A DNA stretch of 64,000 nt from Sulfobacillus thermotolerans (lineage in GTDB: Bacteria; Bacillota; Sulfobacillia; Sulfobacillales; Sulfobacillaceae): contig CP019454.1 in assembly GCA_002951815.1 (NCBI GenBank), forward strand, positions 1,054,001 through 1,118,000. Reading direction: 5' to 3'. Below, piece by piece: positions 25,217 to 34,167 of the stretch; within the stretch, counting starts at the first letter, position 1; each line of letters starts with the position of its first letter. The notes under the pieces were generated by a model. It saw only the letters and a list, made by a program, of their open reading frames with translations. It was not told the origin of the DNA and made no database searches. Both the position numbers and the translations under genes were made by a program.

Positions 25217-27526
25217 ATGGTTGGCACGAAACGGTATCGTAACGCAAATTATGTACTCAAGGCATTAGCGGCTCATGAAATGCACGCTTATCAAGCCTTT
25301 CAACAACAAAGCGGGTTAGAACCCGTGGTCTCTCGAATTTTGTGGGGCCGAGGCATTCGCTCGGTTCAGGCGGTCCTAGACCTTCAACGCAATGACCAGA
25401 CGTTGAGCCGTCCCTACGAATTACCCGACATGGGGGAATTGGTGGCGCTACTTCGGACGGCTCGCCGACGCCAGCAACACGTCCGCGTGTATGGCGATTA
25501 CGATGCTGACGGCGTAACCGCGACGGCTGTCATGGTTCGGGGTCTGCAGTGGGCAGGGTTTGAGCATGTAGACTATTACATCCCCAACCGGTTTGATGAG
25601 GGTTACGGACTGCATGCTGACGCAGTGGATTTAGCGGTACAAGCAGGTGTGGACGTGATGGTGACCGTCGATTGCGGGTCAAGTTCGCCTGATGCGGCAC
25701 AGTTGGCACGCCAAAAAGGGTTAACCCTTGCTATTACCGACCACCACGCCTTGCCGCTACAACTTCCCGATGTGCCGGCTTTAGTCAATCCTGAGCGCAT
25801 GGCCCAGCCCAATCGCTTGTCCGGAGCGGGGGTAGCGCTTCAAGTGGTCAGGGCGATGTTAGACGATGAGGTCCCGGACTGGTTCTACGCGGTGGCTGCC
25901 ATTGGCACCGTTGCCGACGTGGTGCCCTTGAGGGGGGACAATCGCCTGATTGTCAGGAAAGGATTGCAGGCCTTGCAGAAAGGAGTCTGTGTAGGGGTTG
26001 ACGTCTTGTTAGGCGACCGTATTAAAGACCGCCAGCAAATCGTAGCCGACGACCTCGCGTTTTTTGTGGGCCCCCACCTCAACGCCTCGGGCCGGATGGG
26101 CGACGCGCGTCCGGCCGTGGCACTGCTTCTTGCCGAAAGTCGGGAAGAGGCCAGTCATTGGGCTCAAGACCTTAAGGCGCGGAACCAGCTGCGGCGCGAA
26201 ATAGAAAAGGACTTGGTGAACCAAGCCCTAAATCAAGTGCCTCTCGATGGCTCGGGACAGGTGCCGGGATTTGTCGTAGTGGCTGGCGACTACTGGCATC
26301 ATGGGGTTATCGGCATTGTGGCTTCAAGACTCAAGGATCGTTTGAAGCGGCCGGTGGCGGTAATTGGGTGGGATGGGGAGACCGGCAAAGGATCGGCGCG
26401 TTCGGTCGAGGGGTTGGATCTCTTCCAGCATTTGTGGAAACATCGAGATGTCTTTTTAAAACTGGGAGGACATCGCGGTGCCTGTGGGTTTAGCTTATCC
26501 AAGCAAGATCCCTATCGGTTATCGCAAATATTTTCCGAAGCGCTGCCGGAAGACGTTGTGCGCCAGCAGTTTGTAGGAACCGCGGTGGACGCCGTCGTGG
26601 ACGCGTCAGAGCTGACACCTAGGGCCGTGGAGCAATTGTTAGCTCTCGAACCGTACGGTCATCATTTTGAACGGCCGCGACTCGCGGTGCACGGCGTTGT
26701 TGATGGGTGGCGTACGATGGGAAGCGATGCTGCGCATTTATCTTTAACGCTTGTGAACCATCCCTACCGTGTCGTTGCATTTGGACAAGCGCAAATGGCA
26801 CAGACCCTAGTGGAAGACGGTCCTGTGGAATTTATCGGCAGCCTCATGCTTAACCAATTTCAGGGTAAGAAAACGGCACAGTGGCAGGTTGAGGAATTTG
26901 TTGGGGTGGCAGCAGGCCGTAAGTCATGGCGCCAGGCCGTGCGATTTGAAGCCGTGACAAAGCCGCTTTCCGGGCGCGTGCTTTATATAGTAAATAGCAC
27001 GCGCGAACAAAAGGCATGGGCTAGTCAGTTAGGGGCTCAAGCGTGGTATCATTATTGGCCGGATGGCGCATGGGTGGGGCATGAAACCGCGGTTCAAAAC
27101 CAAGAGATGGTCGCCATTGTTGTGAATCAATGGGACCGGTGGCCTCGCTTGTTCCATTGGGCCGACCATATTGTCTGGCTCACTGCGCCCGTTCACCATA
27201 TGGCTTTGCGTACGGCGTCGGCGCTCCTTAAGGAACCGGCGGGCGTGATGTGGATAAGCCCGGATATGGCTCCAGAGCCGGTCATCGGCAAGGCGCGAAG
27301 ACTCTATCCGACACGTGAAAAATTGGCTCGATTATGGAAAGCTTGGGAGCGAGGTCAGGCACCTTTGCTGATCGGAGGACGCGTGTTTCATGAGTTGGGA
27401 TTTCAGCGCGGGTGCAAGCCCGCCGAGCGCCGGGCCTTAAGCTTCAGCCCAGCATACCAACGAGCGCAACAGCATTGGCGGGCTATAGAGCAGGACTGGC
27501 AGAAGCCGCTGAAAGATTGGGAGTAG
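25217..27526 (+). CDS. recJ: Single-stranded-DNA-specific exonuclease RecJ
   Basis: The 769-residue protein has the DHH phosphoesterase motifs: YGDYDADGVTA (about residue 95), TVDCGSS and ITDHHALP. The DHHA1 domain contains GGHRGACGFS. The C-terminal 250 residues form the RecJ-type OB-fold and an extension. RecJ degrades single-stranded DNA 5' to 3' in recombination and repair. ATG 25217 has GTGAGG about 7 nt upstream; GTG 25205 is the alternative. It starts 13 nt after the CDF gene, and apt follows. Confidence 0.9.
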   Translation: MVGTKRYRNANYVLKALAAHEMHAYQAFQQQSGLEPVVSRILWGRGIRSVQAVLDLQRNDQTLSRPYELPDMGELVALLRTARRRQQHVRVYGDYDADGVTATAVMVRGLQWAGFEHVDYYIPNRFDEGYGLHADAVDLAVQAGVDVMVTVDCGSSSPDAAQLARQKGLTLAITDHHALPLQLPDVPALVNPERMAQPNRLSGAGVALQVVRAMLDDEVPDWFYAVAAIGTVADVVPLRGDNRLIVRKGLQALQKGVCVGVDVLLGDRIKDRQQIVADDLAFFVGPHLNASGRMGDARPAVALLLAESREEASHWAQDLKARNQLRREIEKDLVNQALNQVPLDGSGQVPGFVVVAGDYWHHGVIGIVASRLKDRLKRPVAVIGWDGETGKGSARSVEGLDLFQHLWKHRDVFLKLGGHRGACGFSLSKQDPYRLSQIFSEALPEDVVRQQFVGTAVDAVVDASELTPRAVEQLLALEPYGHHFERPRLAVHGVVDGWRTMGSDAAHLSLTLVNHPYRVVAFGQAQMAQTLVEDGPVEFIGSLMLNQFQGKKTAQWQVEEFVGVAAGRKSWRQAVRFEAVTKPLSGRVLYIVNSTREQKAWASQLGAQAWYHYWPDGAWVGHETAVQNQEMVAIVVNQWDRWPRLFHWADHIVWLTAPVHHMALRTASALLKEPAGVMWISPDMAPEPVIGKARRLYPTREKLARLWKAWERGQAPLLIGGRVFHELGFQRGCKPAERRALSFSPAYQRAQQHWRAIEQDWQKPLKDWE

Positions 27527-27552
27527 AAGCTTAAAGGGTGAGGAGGGTCAAC

Positions 27553-28071
27553 ATGGCATGGACACAGTGGGTAAGAGAAATCCCGGATTTTCCTTTGCCG
27601 GGCGTGTTGTTTCGGGATGTACTGCCGGTTATGGCCAATCCTGAGGCATGGCATGAAGTCTTGGAGGCATTGGAGGCGCAATTGAGACCGCTTCAGCCGG
27701 ATGCTATTTTCGCGCCGGAAGCGCGGGGATTTTTAATTGCGGCGCCGTTGGCAGACCGCTTGCATGCGGGGTTAGTCCCTGTGCGCAAGGCGGGAAAGTT
27801 GCCAGCCCCTGTTCTCCAAGAAGCATATTCGCTAGAATATGGTGAAAACCAGCTTGAGGTAGAAGACGACCGAACTTTGGCGGGTAAACGTGTCATTATT
27901 GTCGACGACGTATTGGCCACAGGAGGCACGGTGGCAGCCACAGCGCGGCTGGCGAGCCGACTCGAGGCCCATGTGGTGGCATTTGCCTTTTTAATAGAGC
28001 TAAAGGGCCTAAAGGGTCGCCAAAAGTTGGATGCCGGGGTACCGGTGCTGAGCTTGCTGGTTCAGCCGTGA
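27553..28071 (+). CDS. apt: Adenine phosphoribosyltransferase
   Basis: The 172-residue type I phosphoribosyltransferase has FRDVLPVM, the flexible-loop segment and the PRPP-binding signature VDDVLATGGTVAA (about residues 116-128). It salvages adenine to AMP. ATG 27553 is preceded by AGGAGGG. In Firmicutes the order recJ-apt-relA-dtd is conserved, and it is found here without interruption. The stop overlaps the upstream reach of the relA ribosome-binding region. Confidence 0.93.
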   Translation: MAWTQWVREIPDFPLPGVLFRDVLPVMANPEAWHEVLEALEAQLRPLQPDAIFAPEARGFLIAAPLADRLHAGLVPVRKAGKLPAPVLQEAYSLEYGENQLEVEDDRTLAGKRVIIVDDVLATGGTVAATARLASRLEAHVVAFAFLIELKGLKGRQKLDAGVPVLSLLVQP

Positions 28072-28091
28072 AAGAATGGGGGGGAGCTGTC

Positions 28092-30242
28092 ATGGAGCAA
28101 GTTAGCATGGCAGAAAAACTTGGATTTTCGGCCGACTCTCCGGAAGCGGAACAAATCGCGGAGGCTATCGATTTTGCCCGCCACGCCCATGAAGGGCAAA
28201 GCCGCGCATCTGGAGCCCCCTACGTGGAACATCCGCTGGCGGTTGCGTCTATTCTCGCCGACTTGCGAATGGATGTGCCGACGATTATCGCGGCCTTATT
28301 GCATGATGTGGTGGAAGACACCAGCTACACGCTCAAAGACATCGAAGACCGTTTTGGGTCTGAGGTCGCTCAATTAGTAGACGGCGTCACCAAGTTAGAT
28401 CGCCTGGAGGTGCGTACGCGGGAAGAAGAACAAGCAGAGAACCTTCGTAAAATGCTTTTGGCGATGGCCAAAGATATTCGGGTGATTCTCATCAAGCTAG
28501 CTGACCGTCTTCATAACATGCGTACCCTCAAACACTTGACGGCGGACCGCGTTCAACGTATTGCGCGCGAAACGATGGAAATCTATGCTCCCTTAGCGCA
28601 CCGTTTAGGAATCTTTCGGATTAAATGGGAACTCGAAGACTTGGCCTTTCAACATTTGCAGCCGCAAGAATTTCAAATGATGAAAGAATTGGTGGCCAAG
28701 AAGCGTCTGGAGCGAGAAGCGGCGGTTGAAGCGGTGACGGCCGAGTTGACGCGGCGACTTGAATCGATGGGAATGGTGGCGGAATTATCCGGGCGGGCCA
28801 AACACCTCTACAGCATATACCAAAAAATGTATAAGCAAGGCAAGGATTTTTCTCAAATCTATGACTTGGTCGCTGTGCGGGTGATGGTCGAAACGGTAAA
28901 AGATTGTTATGCCGTACTAGGTTTGGTCCACTCCTTATGGAAGCCCGTACCGGGTCGATTTAAGGACTATATTGCCATGCCCAAGTCCAATCTCTACCAA
29001 AGCTTGCATACGACGGTCATGGGGCCAGAAGGGGAGCCCTTAGAGGTGCAAATTCGCACCTTTGAGATGCACCATACTGCCGAGTATGGAATTGCTGCCC
29101 ACTGGCGCTATAAAGATGGGGGCAAAGAGGACCGCGAGTTTGAACAAAAACTGTCGTGGTTGCGCCAGCTCTTGGAGTGGCAACGGGATATGCGTGACGC
29201 CCGCGAGTTTATGGACACGCTAAAAGTCGATCTTTTTAGTGAAGAAGTGTTCGTCTTTACCCCCAAAGGGGATGTGCTCGATTTGCCCGCGGGTTCCACA
29301 CCCATCGATTTTGCCTATCGCATCCATACCGATGTGGGCAATCACTGTGTGGGGGCGAAAGTCAATGGCCGTATTGTTCCCCTGACGACCTCACTGGAAA
29401 ACGGGGACATAGTCGAGGTTTTGGTCAATCGCAAGTCGCCGGGCCCGAGTGTGGACTGGTTGAACATTGTGCAGACGTCTCAAGCCAAGAACCGCATACG
29501 GCAATGGATTCGTCGGGAAAGACGCCAAGAACACTTAAGCCGGGGCCAAGAACTATTGGAGCGGGAACTTCGCCGGGCGGGGTTAGCTTTACAACATGAC
29601 CGTCTGCAGGAATTGGTTAAAAAGGTTGGCTATGGTACAGTAGACGAGCTAGCGATAGGGATTAGCGACGGGATGATCAATCCGGTGCAAGCCGTTTCCC
29701 GCTTGAAAGATGAGCTGGGTCGTAGTTTAGAGCCCGTCGTGGCGCCGGTTGCACCGGTGAAACGCGAAGTGACTGTCCCAGTGCGCGGTGAGCAAATCTT
29801 GGTTCGCGGCCAAAATCGGTTGCTTACGCGTCTTGCGCGGTGTTGCCAACCGGTGCCTGGCGATCCCATAATTGGATATTTGACCAGGGGGCGCGGTGTT
29901 TCTGTCCATCGACTCGATTGCCCAAATCATAAGGAGCTGAGTCGAGATCCGGAGAGGCTGATTGAAGTGAGTTGGGATACGACGGAGGCAGAATTGGCTC
30001 CGCATCCTGTTGAATTAGCCGTATTTGCCTGGGACCGGGCTGGATTGCTGGCTGATGTGGCCAATGTGGTGGCCGACGCGAACATTATCTCAGCGAAGGC
30101 CCGAGGATTTAAAGACCGGACTGCGGTCGTGAATGTGAGGTTGGAAGTGAAAAATCTAACACAGCTGACACGGATTATCCAGCGTCTTGAGGCGCTCCCG
30201 TATGTTGAGCGGGTTGAGCGTGTCAGCCACGAGAAACTCTAA
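28092..30242 (+). CDS. relA: Bifunctional (p)ppGpp synthetase/hydrolase
   Basis: The 716-residue RelA/SpoT homologue has an N-terminal HD hydrolase domain with LLHDVVEDT (about residue 70), the synthetase domain with KSNLYQSLHTTV (about 298), a TGS domain (LPAGSTPIDFAYRIHTDVG) and a C-terminal ACT domain. Both activities look intact. It makes and removes the stringent-response alarmone. ATG 28092 follows GGGGGGAG. The stop overlaps the dtd start. Amino-acid starvation is the usual trigger. Confidence 0.93.
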   Translation: MEQVSMAEKLGFSADSPEAEQIAEAIDFARHAHEGQSRASGAPYVEHPLAVASILADLRMDVPTIIAALLHDVVEDTSYTLKDIEDRFGSEVAQLVDGVTKLDRLEVRTREEEQAENLRKMLLAMAKDIRVILIKLADRLHNMRTLKHLTADRVQRIARETMEIYAPLAHRLGIFRIKWELEDLAFQHLQPQEFQMMKELVAKKRLEREAAVEAVTAELTRRLESMGMVAELSGRAKHLYSIYQKMYKQGKDFSQIYDLVAVRVMVETVKDCYAVLGLVHSLWKPVPGRFKDYIAMPKSNLYQSLHTTVMGPEGEPLEVQIRTFEMHHTAEYGIAAHWRYKDGGKEDREFEQKLSWLRQLLEWQRDMRDAREFMDTLKVDLFSEEVFVFTPKGDVLDLPAGSTPIDFAYRIHTDVGNHCVGAKVNGRIVPLTTSLENGDIVEVLVNRKSPGPSVDWLNIVQTSQAKNRIRQWIRRERRQEHLSRGQELLERELRRAGLALQHDRLQELVKKVGYGTVDELAIGISDGMINPVQAVSRLKDELGRSLEPVVAPVAPVKREVTVPVRGEQILVRGQNRLLTRLARCCQPVPGDPIIGYLTRGRGVSVHRLDCPNHKELSRDPERLIEVSWDTTEAELAPHPVELAVFAWDRAGLLADVANVVADANIISAKARGFKDRTAVVNVRLEVKNLTQLTRIIQRLEALPYVERVERVSHEKL

Positions 30243-30802
30243 TGCGAGCCCTATTACAGCGCGTGAGACGCGCGTCCGTCGCAGTAGACGGCCAAAGCAT
30301 CGCATCGATCGATACGGGGTTGCTTCTCTTTTTAGGGATTCATCCGCATGATAACCGGGATATCGCCCGGTGGCTATCCGATAAGGTTCTGAATTTGCGG
30401 ATCTTTGACGAACGAGGCAAAATGAATCGCAGCGTCTTGGACGTTCAGGGTGGGATCTTGGTGGTCTCACAGTTTACGTTATATGCCGAAACAGTCGATG
30501 GACGTCGGCCTAATTTTTCTCTGGCCGCTTCACGTGACGTTGCCGAGCCGCTTTATGAGTACTTTGTTGAGTTATGTCGCGCCAAGTCAAACCACGTGGA
30601 GACTGGACGTTTTGGAGCACCCATGGAAGTTTCCTTGATTAATTGGGGGCCTGTTACGCTCTGGGTGGATAGTGCGGAACGCAAGAAAAACCGTGCAGCC
30701 CACGAAGATCGACCGTCTGCCCATGGCACCCCTAAGACGTCACATGGACTTAGACCGTCGGGGGCGCGTCTTAGTGGGCAAGCGGACAAAGGTAAGGCCT
30801 AA
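30242..30802 (+). CDS. dtd: D-aminoacyl-tRNA deacylase with a C-terminal extension
   Basis: The 186-residue protein has SQFTLYA (about residue 77) and INWGPVTLWVDS (about 136), the two Dtd motifs. Usual Dtd proteins have about 145-150 residues; this one adds some 38 basic, Gly/Ser/Lys-rich residues of low complexity. It removes D-amino acids from tRNA. The ATG overlaps the relA stop as TAATG. The residue after Asn in the second motif is Trp rather than the common Asp. Confidence 0.88.
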   Translation: MRALLQRVRRASVAVDGQSIASIDTGLLLFLGIHPHDNRDIARWLSDKVLNLRIFDERGKMNRSVLDVQGGILVVSQFTLYAETVDGRRPNFSLAASRDVAEPLYEYFVELCRAKSNHVETGRFGAPMEVSLINWGPVTLWVDSAERKKNRAAHEDRPSAHGTPKTSHGLRPSGARLSGQADKGKA

Positions 30803-30950
30803 AAATTAGCACCCCTTAATGAAGAGCCTTAGGAACCGCGACTGTGGTTTAGTTCGTGTCACACGGTTGATTAAAAATGGAGAGGCCACGACGTTGGCCT
30901 AATCATAAACCTCTAGAACACCGCAAACATAGACTGGGGAGGACCTTTTG

Positions 30951-32690
30951 ATGGAAGGACGCACACATTACGCGGCCGCTGTAACCGAGGAACTTATTGG
31001 GCAAACAGTGACCGTAGCGGGATGGGTTCATCGGCGGCGGGATCATGGCGGTCTGATATTCATTGATTTGCGGGACCGGACGGGTCTTGTTCAAATTGTT
31101 GCGGAACCTGTCCACGCTGAAAATTTTGCGGAGCTCGACCGAGTGCGTGCAGAATTTGTCGTCGCGATTACCGGAATGGTGCGTGCTCGACCTACAGGCA
31201 TGGAAAATCCCGAATTGGCTTCTGGTCGTATTGAAATCGAACCGCTGCGCGTGACGATTTTATCGGAGGCGAAGACGCCGCCGTTTATGCCGGCCGAAGC
31301 CGAGAATGTGGATGAGATGTTGCGTTTAAAATATCGTTATATTGATTTGCGGCGGCCTTCCCTGCTTGGGAATTTTATGCTGAGAGATAAAGTGTTGATG
31401 GCTGTGAGAAGCTTTTTTCATGCCCACGGGTTTCTCGATGTCGAGACGCCCTCTTTAGCGCGGTCGACTCCGGAAGGGGCCCGCGACTTCTTGGTGCCCA
31501 GTCGTCTGGCTCCGGGGGAATTCTACGCGTTGCCCCAAAGTCCGCAGATTTTCAAACAATTGCTGATGGTGGCAGGGTTTGATCGCTATTACCAAATTGC
31601 CAAGGTCTTTCGCGATGAAGATTTGCGGGCCGACCGGCAACCGGAGTTCACGCAAATTGACGTAGAAATGTCGTTTATGTCGCAAAGTGAAATTCTCGAC
31701 ATGATGGAGGCCATGCTTCGCCAAGTCTTTTACGAGAGCTTAGGGGTCGAGGTTGCACCGTTTGAACGGATGACGTGGCAACAAGCCATGGAGGGATATG
31801 GCTCGGATAAGCCGGACTTGCGGGCCGGCGAGCCATTAATGGATTTGACATCAGCGGTCCGTGCTCATATTGCTTGGCCTGTTCTGCAAGCGGCACCGTT
31901 TGCGGGCGGGGCAGTCATGCGCCATTATCAACCCACGCGAAAGCAACTCGATGGGTGGGTTGAATTCGCAAAGGGTCAGGGCGCTAGCGGGCTGATCTGG
32001 ATTGTGAAAAGTGGGGAGGGACTGCGTACTTCGGCCGGAAAATGGCTTGACGAACAGGCATTGCAGCATTTAGCAGCGGCTGCGCGGTTGGGGACCGATG
32101 ACACCTTGATGATTGTGGCAGGAGAAAAATTCCCCAGTTTAGCGGTCTTAGGACAGATGCGGCTTGAGTTTGCTCGTCAAGAAAAGCGGATAGAGGATGG
32201 CTGGCGATTCTTATGGGTTACCGAATTCCCCTTATTTGAATGGAGTGAGGAAGAGCAGCGTTTGGTTTCTGCACATCACCCTTTTACCATGCCACATCCT
32301 GAAGACATCGACTTAATTGCTACCGACCCATTACGCGTACGTTCGCAAGCCTATGATGTGGTGCTCAATGGTACGGAATTGGCGTCTGGCAGCCTGCGTA
32401 TTTATCAGCCAGAACTGCAAGCAAAGATTTTTGCGGCATTGGGACTAGACCCTGAGGAAACAGAAGAGAAATTTGGATTCTTAATTCATGCCTTTCAATA
32501 TGGGGCTCCACCCCATGGTGGTATCGCGTTTGGCTTAGACCGCCTTGTCATGTTAATGGCGGGCGCAAGGAGTTTACGAGAGGTTATTGCCTTTCCCAAG
32601 ACCGCCAAAGGCGTGGACCCGTTGATGAATGCCCCAAGTCCTGTCAGTACCAGCCAACTCGATGAAGTGGGCATTCAAATTAAAAAGTGA
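30951..32690 (+). CDS. aspS: Aspartyl-tRNA synthetase
   Basis: A 579-residue class II synthetase of the bacterial type: N-terminal OB-fold anticodon domain (VAGWVHRRRDHGG), motif 2 FRDEDLRADRQPEFTQ, the GAD insertion domain, and motif 3 GIAFGLDRLVML. It charges tRNA-Asp. GGGGAGG precedes ATG 30951. hisS, which often lies next to aspS in Firmicutes, is absent here. A terminator follows the stop. No T-box motif was seen in the leader. Confidence 0.95.
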   Translation: MEGRTHYAAAVTEELIGQTVTVAGWVHRRRDHGGLIFIDLRDRTGLVQIVAEPVHAENFAELDRVRAEFVVAITGMVRARPTGMENPELASGRIEIEPLRVTILSEAKTPPFMPAEAENVDEMLRLKYRYIDLRRPSLLGNFMLRDKVLMAVRSFFHAHGFLDVETPSLARSTPEGARDFLVPSRLAPGEFYALPQSPQIFKQLLMVAGFDRYYQIAKVFRDEDLRADRQPEFTQIDVEMSFMSQSEILDMMEAMLRQVFYESLGVEVAPFERMTWQQAMEGYGSDKPDLRAGEPLMDLTSAVRAHIAWPVLQAAPFAGGAVMRHYQPTRKQLDGWVEFAKGQGASGLIWIVKSGEGLRTSAGKWLDEQALQHLAAAARLGTDDTLMIVAGEKFPSLAVLGQMRLEFARQEKRIEDGWRFLWVTEFPLFEWSEEEQRLVSAHHPFTMPHPEDIDLIATDPLRVRSQAYDVVLNGTELASGSLRIYQPELQAKIFAALGLDPEETEEKFGFLIHAFQYGAPPHGGIAFGLDRLVMLMAGARSLREVIAFPKTAKGVDPLMNAPSPVSTSQLDEVGIQIKK

Positions 32691-32729
32691 GGGGACGTAA
32701 AAAGAAGAGAGGCGTCCCCTCTCTTCTTT
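32689..32729. terminator. Bidirectional terminator with an alternative hairpin after aspS
   Basis: AAAGAAGAGAGG (32701-32712) and its exact complement (32718-32729) make a 12-bp stem around CGTCC. A second, exclusive stem joins GAGGGGACG (32689-32697) to CGTCCCCTC (32713-32721). The first stem ends the convergent aspS and YvlD-like transcripts. Confidence 0.8.
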
Positions 32730-33060
32730 AACGGACCGCCGTGGGAATAAATAGGTCAACAAGGCCGATGATAAATGCGGCGATGAAGGCCGCCAAAATA
32801 GATACATGCATGCCAGGCAATACAAATTGAGCAAAGTAAATCACAATAGCCGAGACGATAAAGCCCACAAGTCCTCGCCCATAAGGCGACGCAGACTTTC
32901 CAAACATGACTTCGATCAAATACCCGGCTAGAGCAATCACTAAAGCTGCAAGCATCGCCGACCAAAACCCTAAATGGGAGAATCCCGGAACGACGTAGCC
33001 CATGAACATTAGCACTAATGTCGCCACAATAAAACGAACAATGGTTCCTACCCAGCTCAC
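32728..33060 (-). CDS. YvlD/phage-holin-like membrane protein
   Basis: A 110-residue protein of four hydrophobic segments with the pattern of the YvlD and phage-holin-4-type families (for example GFWSAMLAALVIALAGYLIE). The function is unknown; YvlD is linked to envelope stress in Bacillus. GTG 33060 has AAAGGAGGG about 8 nt upstream. It is convergent with aspS and shares its terminator. Family assignment comes from composition and topology, not from a catalytic motif. Confidence 0.65.
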   Translation of the reverse strand: MSWVGTIVRFIVATLVLMFMGYVVPGFSHLGFWSAMLAALVIALAGYLIEVMFGKSASPYGRGLVGFIVSAIVIYFAQFVLPGMHVSILAAFIAAFIIGLVDLFIPTAVR

Positions 33061-33199
33061 GATGTTGCCCTCCTTTCTTCAACATTGTTAGTGTGGCGAA
33101 GACCCTCAGAATTATTCCCCTCATAGTTTTTCGTACTAGCGTACACAATAAACGCGGAGCACTTGCTTACGCTCCAAATTGACCCAGGGAGGGATTCCT

Positions 33200-33457
33200 T
33201 TGGCAAAGGGTGTGCCGCAGTCATTTCATGAGTTAAAGTCCCGTGTGGCCGAGAAACTCCAAAATGGCGCCAACCAGGAACACGTCCAAAATGAGGTCGT
33301 TGACATGGGAGATGCCATGTTGCAAGCCGGGGTTGAGCCGAAGAATGCGCAGGACCGGGTAGCAAAGCGGATGTGGCAGGCAAGCGGACCTAAACAGAAA
33401 GAGATGCTTGCAAATATGGTGACCCGTATGGCGAAGGATGACGACGAACTCTCTTAA
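33200..33457 (+). CDS. DUF3243-like small protein
   Basis: The 85-residue protein ends with VEPKNAQDRVAKRMWQASGP and EMLANMVTRMAKDD, which match the shape of DUF3243 (Bacillus YmfJ-type) proteins. TTG 33200 is preferred because AGGGAGGG lies 6 nt upstream; a TTG at 33179 lies ahead of that site. It is a soluble helical protein without Cys. The function is unknown. A terminator follows. Confidence 0.6.
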   Translation: MAKGVPQSFHELKSRVAEKLQNGANQEHVQNEVVDMGDAMLQAGVEPKNAQDRVAKRMWQASGPKQKEMLANMVTRMAKDDDELS

Positions 33458-33467
33458 CACGATCAAC

Positions 33468-33503
33468 AACTCAGGCCCGCGTGCTTCGGGCCTGAGTTTT
33501 CTT
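33468..33503 (+). terminator. Terminator after the DUF3243-like gene
   Basis: AACTCAGGCCCG (33468-33479) pairs perfectly with CGGGCCTGAGTT (33487-33498) around a 7-nt loop, followed by TTCTT. Confidence 0.85.
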
Positions 33504-33547
33504 CCTGTCGTTTCCCGTAACTGGCAGAATGAGGTTCGGGATGACAG

Positions 33548-33576
33548 TTGCATTGAGCGTCCGCGCTTATTATAAT
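33548..33576 (+). promoter_or_regulatory. Sigma-A promoter of the probable 6S RNA
   Basis: TTGCAT (33548-33553) and TATAAT (33571-33576) are separated by 17 nt. Initiation would fall near 33583. Confidence 0.65.
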
Positions 33577-33582
33577 AGAGCC

Positions 33583-33803
33583 AACAAATCCGGCTGTGTA
33601 CGTGAAGACGACCGATATGTTTTGAGCCAACATCAGAACATAGGGAACCTGATCCGCAGTTAATGGCCGTCCGGCCCTGAAGTTAGGGGACTGCGAAAGT
33701 TAACGGGAGGTGCCCACCTGCGTAATGCAGGTTCAAAACGTCGGGGTTGCACGGCATGGCGGGGCTAAGAAAGAGAGGATAGTTCGCTATCTTCTCTTTC
33801 TTT
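33583..33803 (+). ncRNA. ssrS: Probable 6S RNA
   Basis: About 220 nt with no gene, running from a good promoter to a 16-bp terminator stem with a TTCG loop. The 3' part reads GCCCACCTGC ... GCAGGTTCAAAAC ... GGCATGGCGGGG, which resembles the 3' half of 6S RNAs, including the small hairpin ACCTGC/GCAGGT beside the central bubble. The position between aspS and rarA matches Bacillus subtilis bsrA (6S-1 RNA). 6S RNA binds sigma-A RNA polymerase and lowers transcription in stationary phase. The ends are approximate, and the 5' strand of the closing stem was not resolved by eye. Confidence 0.7.
33767..33803 (+). terminator. Terminator of the 6S RNA
   Basis: AAGAAAGAGAGGATAG (33767-33782) pairs over 16 positions, one of them G-T, with the segment 33787-33802 around a TTCG tetraloop. 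Pyrimidine-rich sequence ends the stem. Confidence 0.75.
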
Positions 33804-33846
33804 GTGTTCCCTGGTATCATCGAGGGTGAAATTGGAGGCGAATGTT

Positions 33847-34167
33847 TTGGCAGATAATGTGGTCACCGTAAATCAATCTAATTTTCATTCCGTGATTAGC
33901 AATTCAACCGTCCCTGTTGTAGTCGACTTCTGGGCGGCTTGGTGCGTGCCGTGCCGTATGATTAGTCCTATTCTTGAAGAAGTGGCTCAAGAGCGGCAGG
34001 GGAACATCACCGTTGCGAAGTTGAATGTTGATGAAAATCCTACGATTGCCGCGGAGTATGGCGTCATGAGTATCCCTACCTTAATTAAGTTTCAAAGTGG
34101 ACAGGAAACCTCGCGCGTTGTAGGAGCTTTGCCGAAAGCACAGCTTCTCAAGAAGTTGGGTTTATGA
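33847..34167 (+). CDS. trxA: Thioredoxin
   Basis: The 106-residue protein has the active site [13 protein letters not shown], where the usual Cys-Gly-Pro-Cys is Cys-Val-Pro-Cys, and the conserved cis-Pro in [15 protein letters not shown] 33847 lies 8 nt after GGAGG, so I prefer it to the longer reading from 33802. The stop overlaps the next ATG. It reduces protein disulfides in the cytoplasm. The Val variant of the active site is seen in some thioredoxins and may shift the redox potential. Confidence 0.9.
   Translation: MADNVVTVNQSNFHSVISNSTVPVVVDFWAAWCVPCRMISPILEEVAQERQGNITVAKLNVDENPTIAAEYGVMSIPTLIKFQSGQETSRVVGALPKAQLLKKLGL

Noticed and set aside
30803-30950. A T-box leader before aspS
   Set aside because: No T-box motif (GGTGG with an ACCGCG core) and no terminator; only a short AGGCCA/TGGCCT repeat is present.
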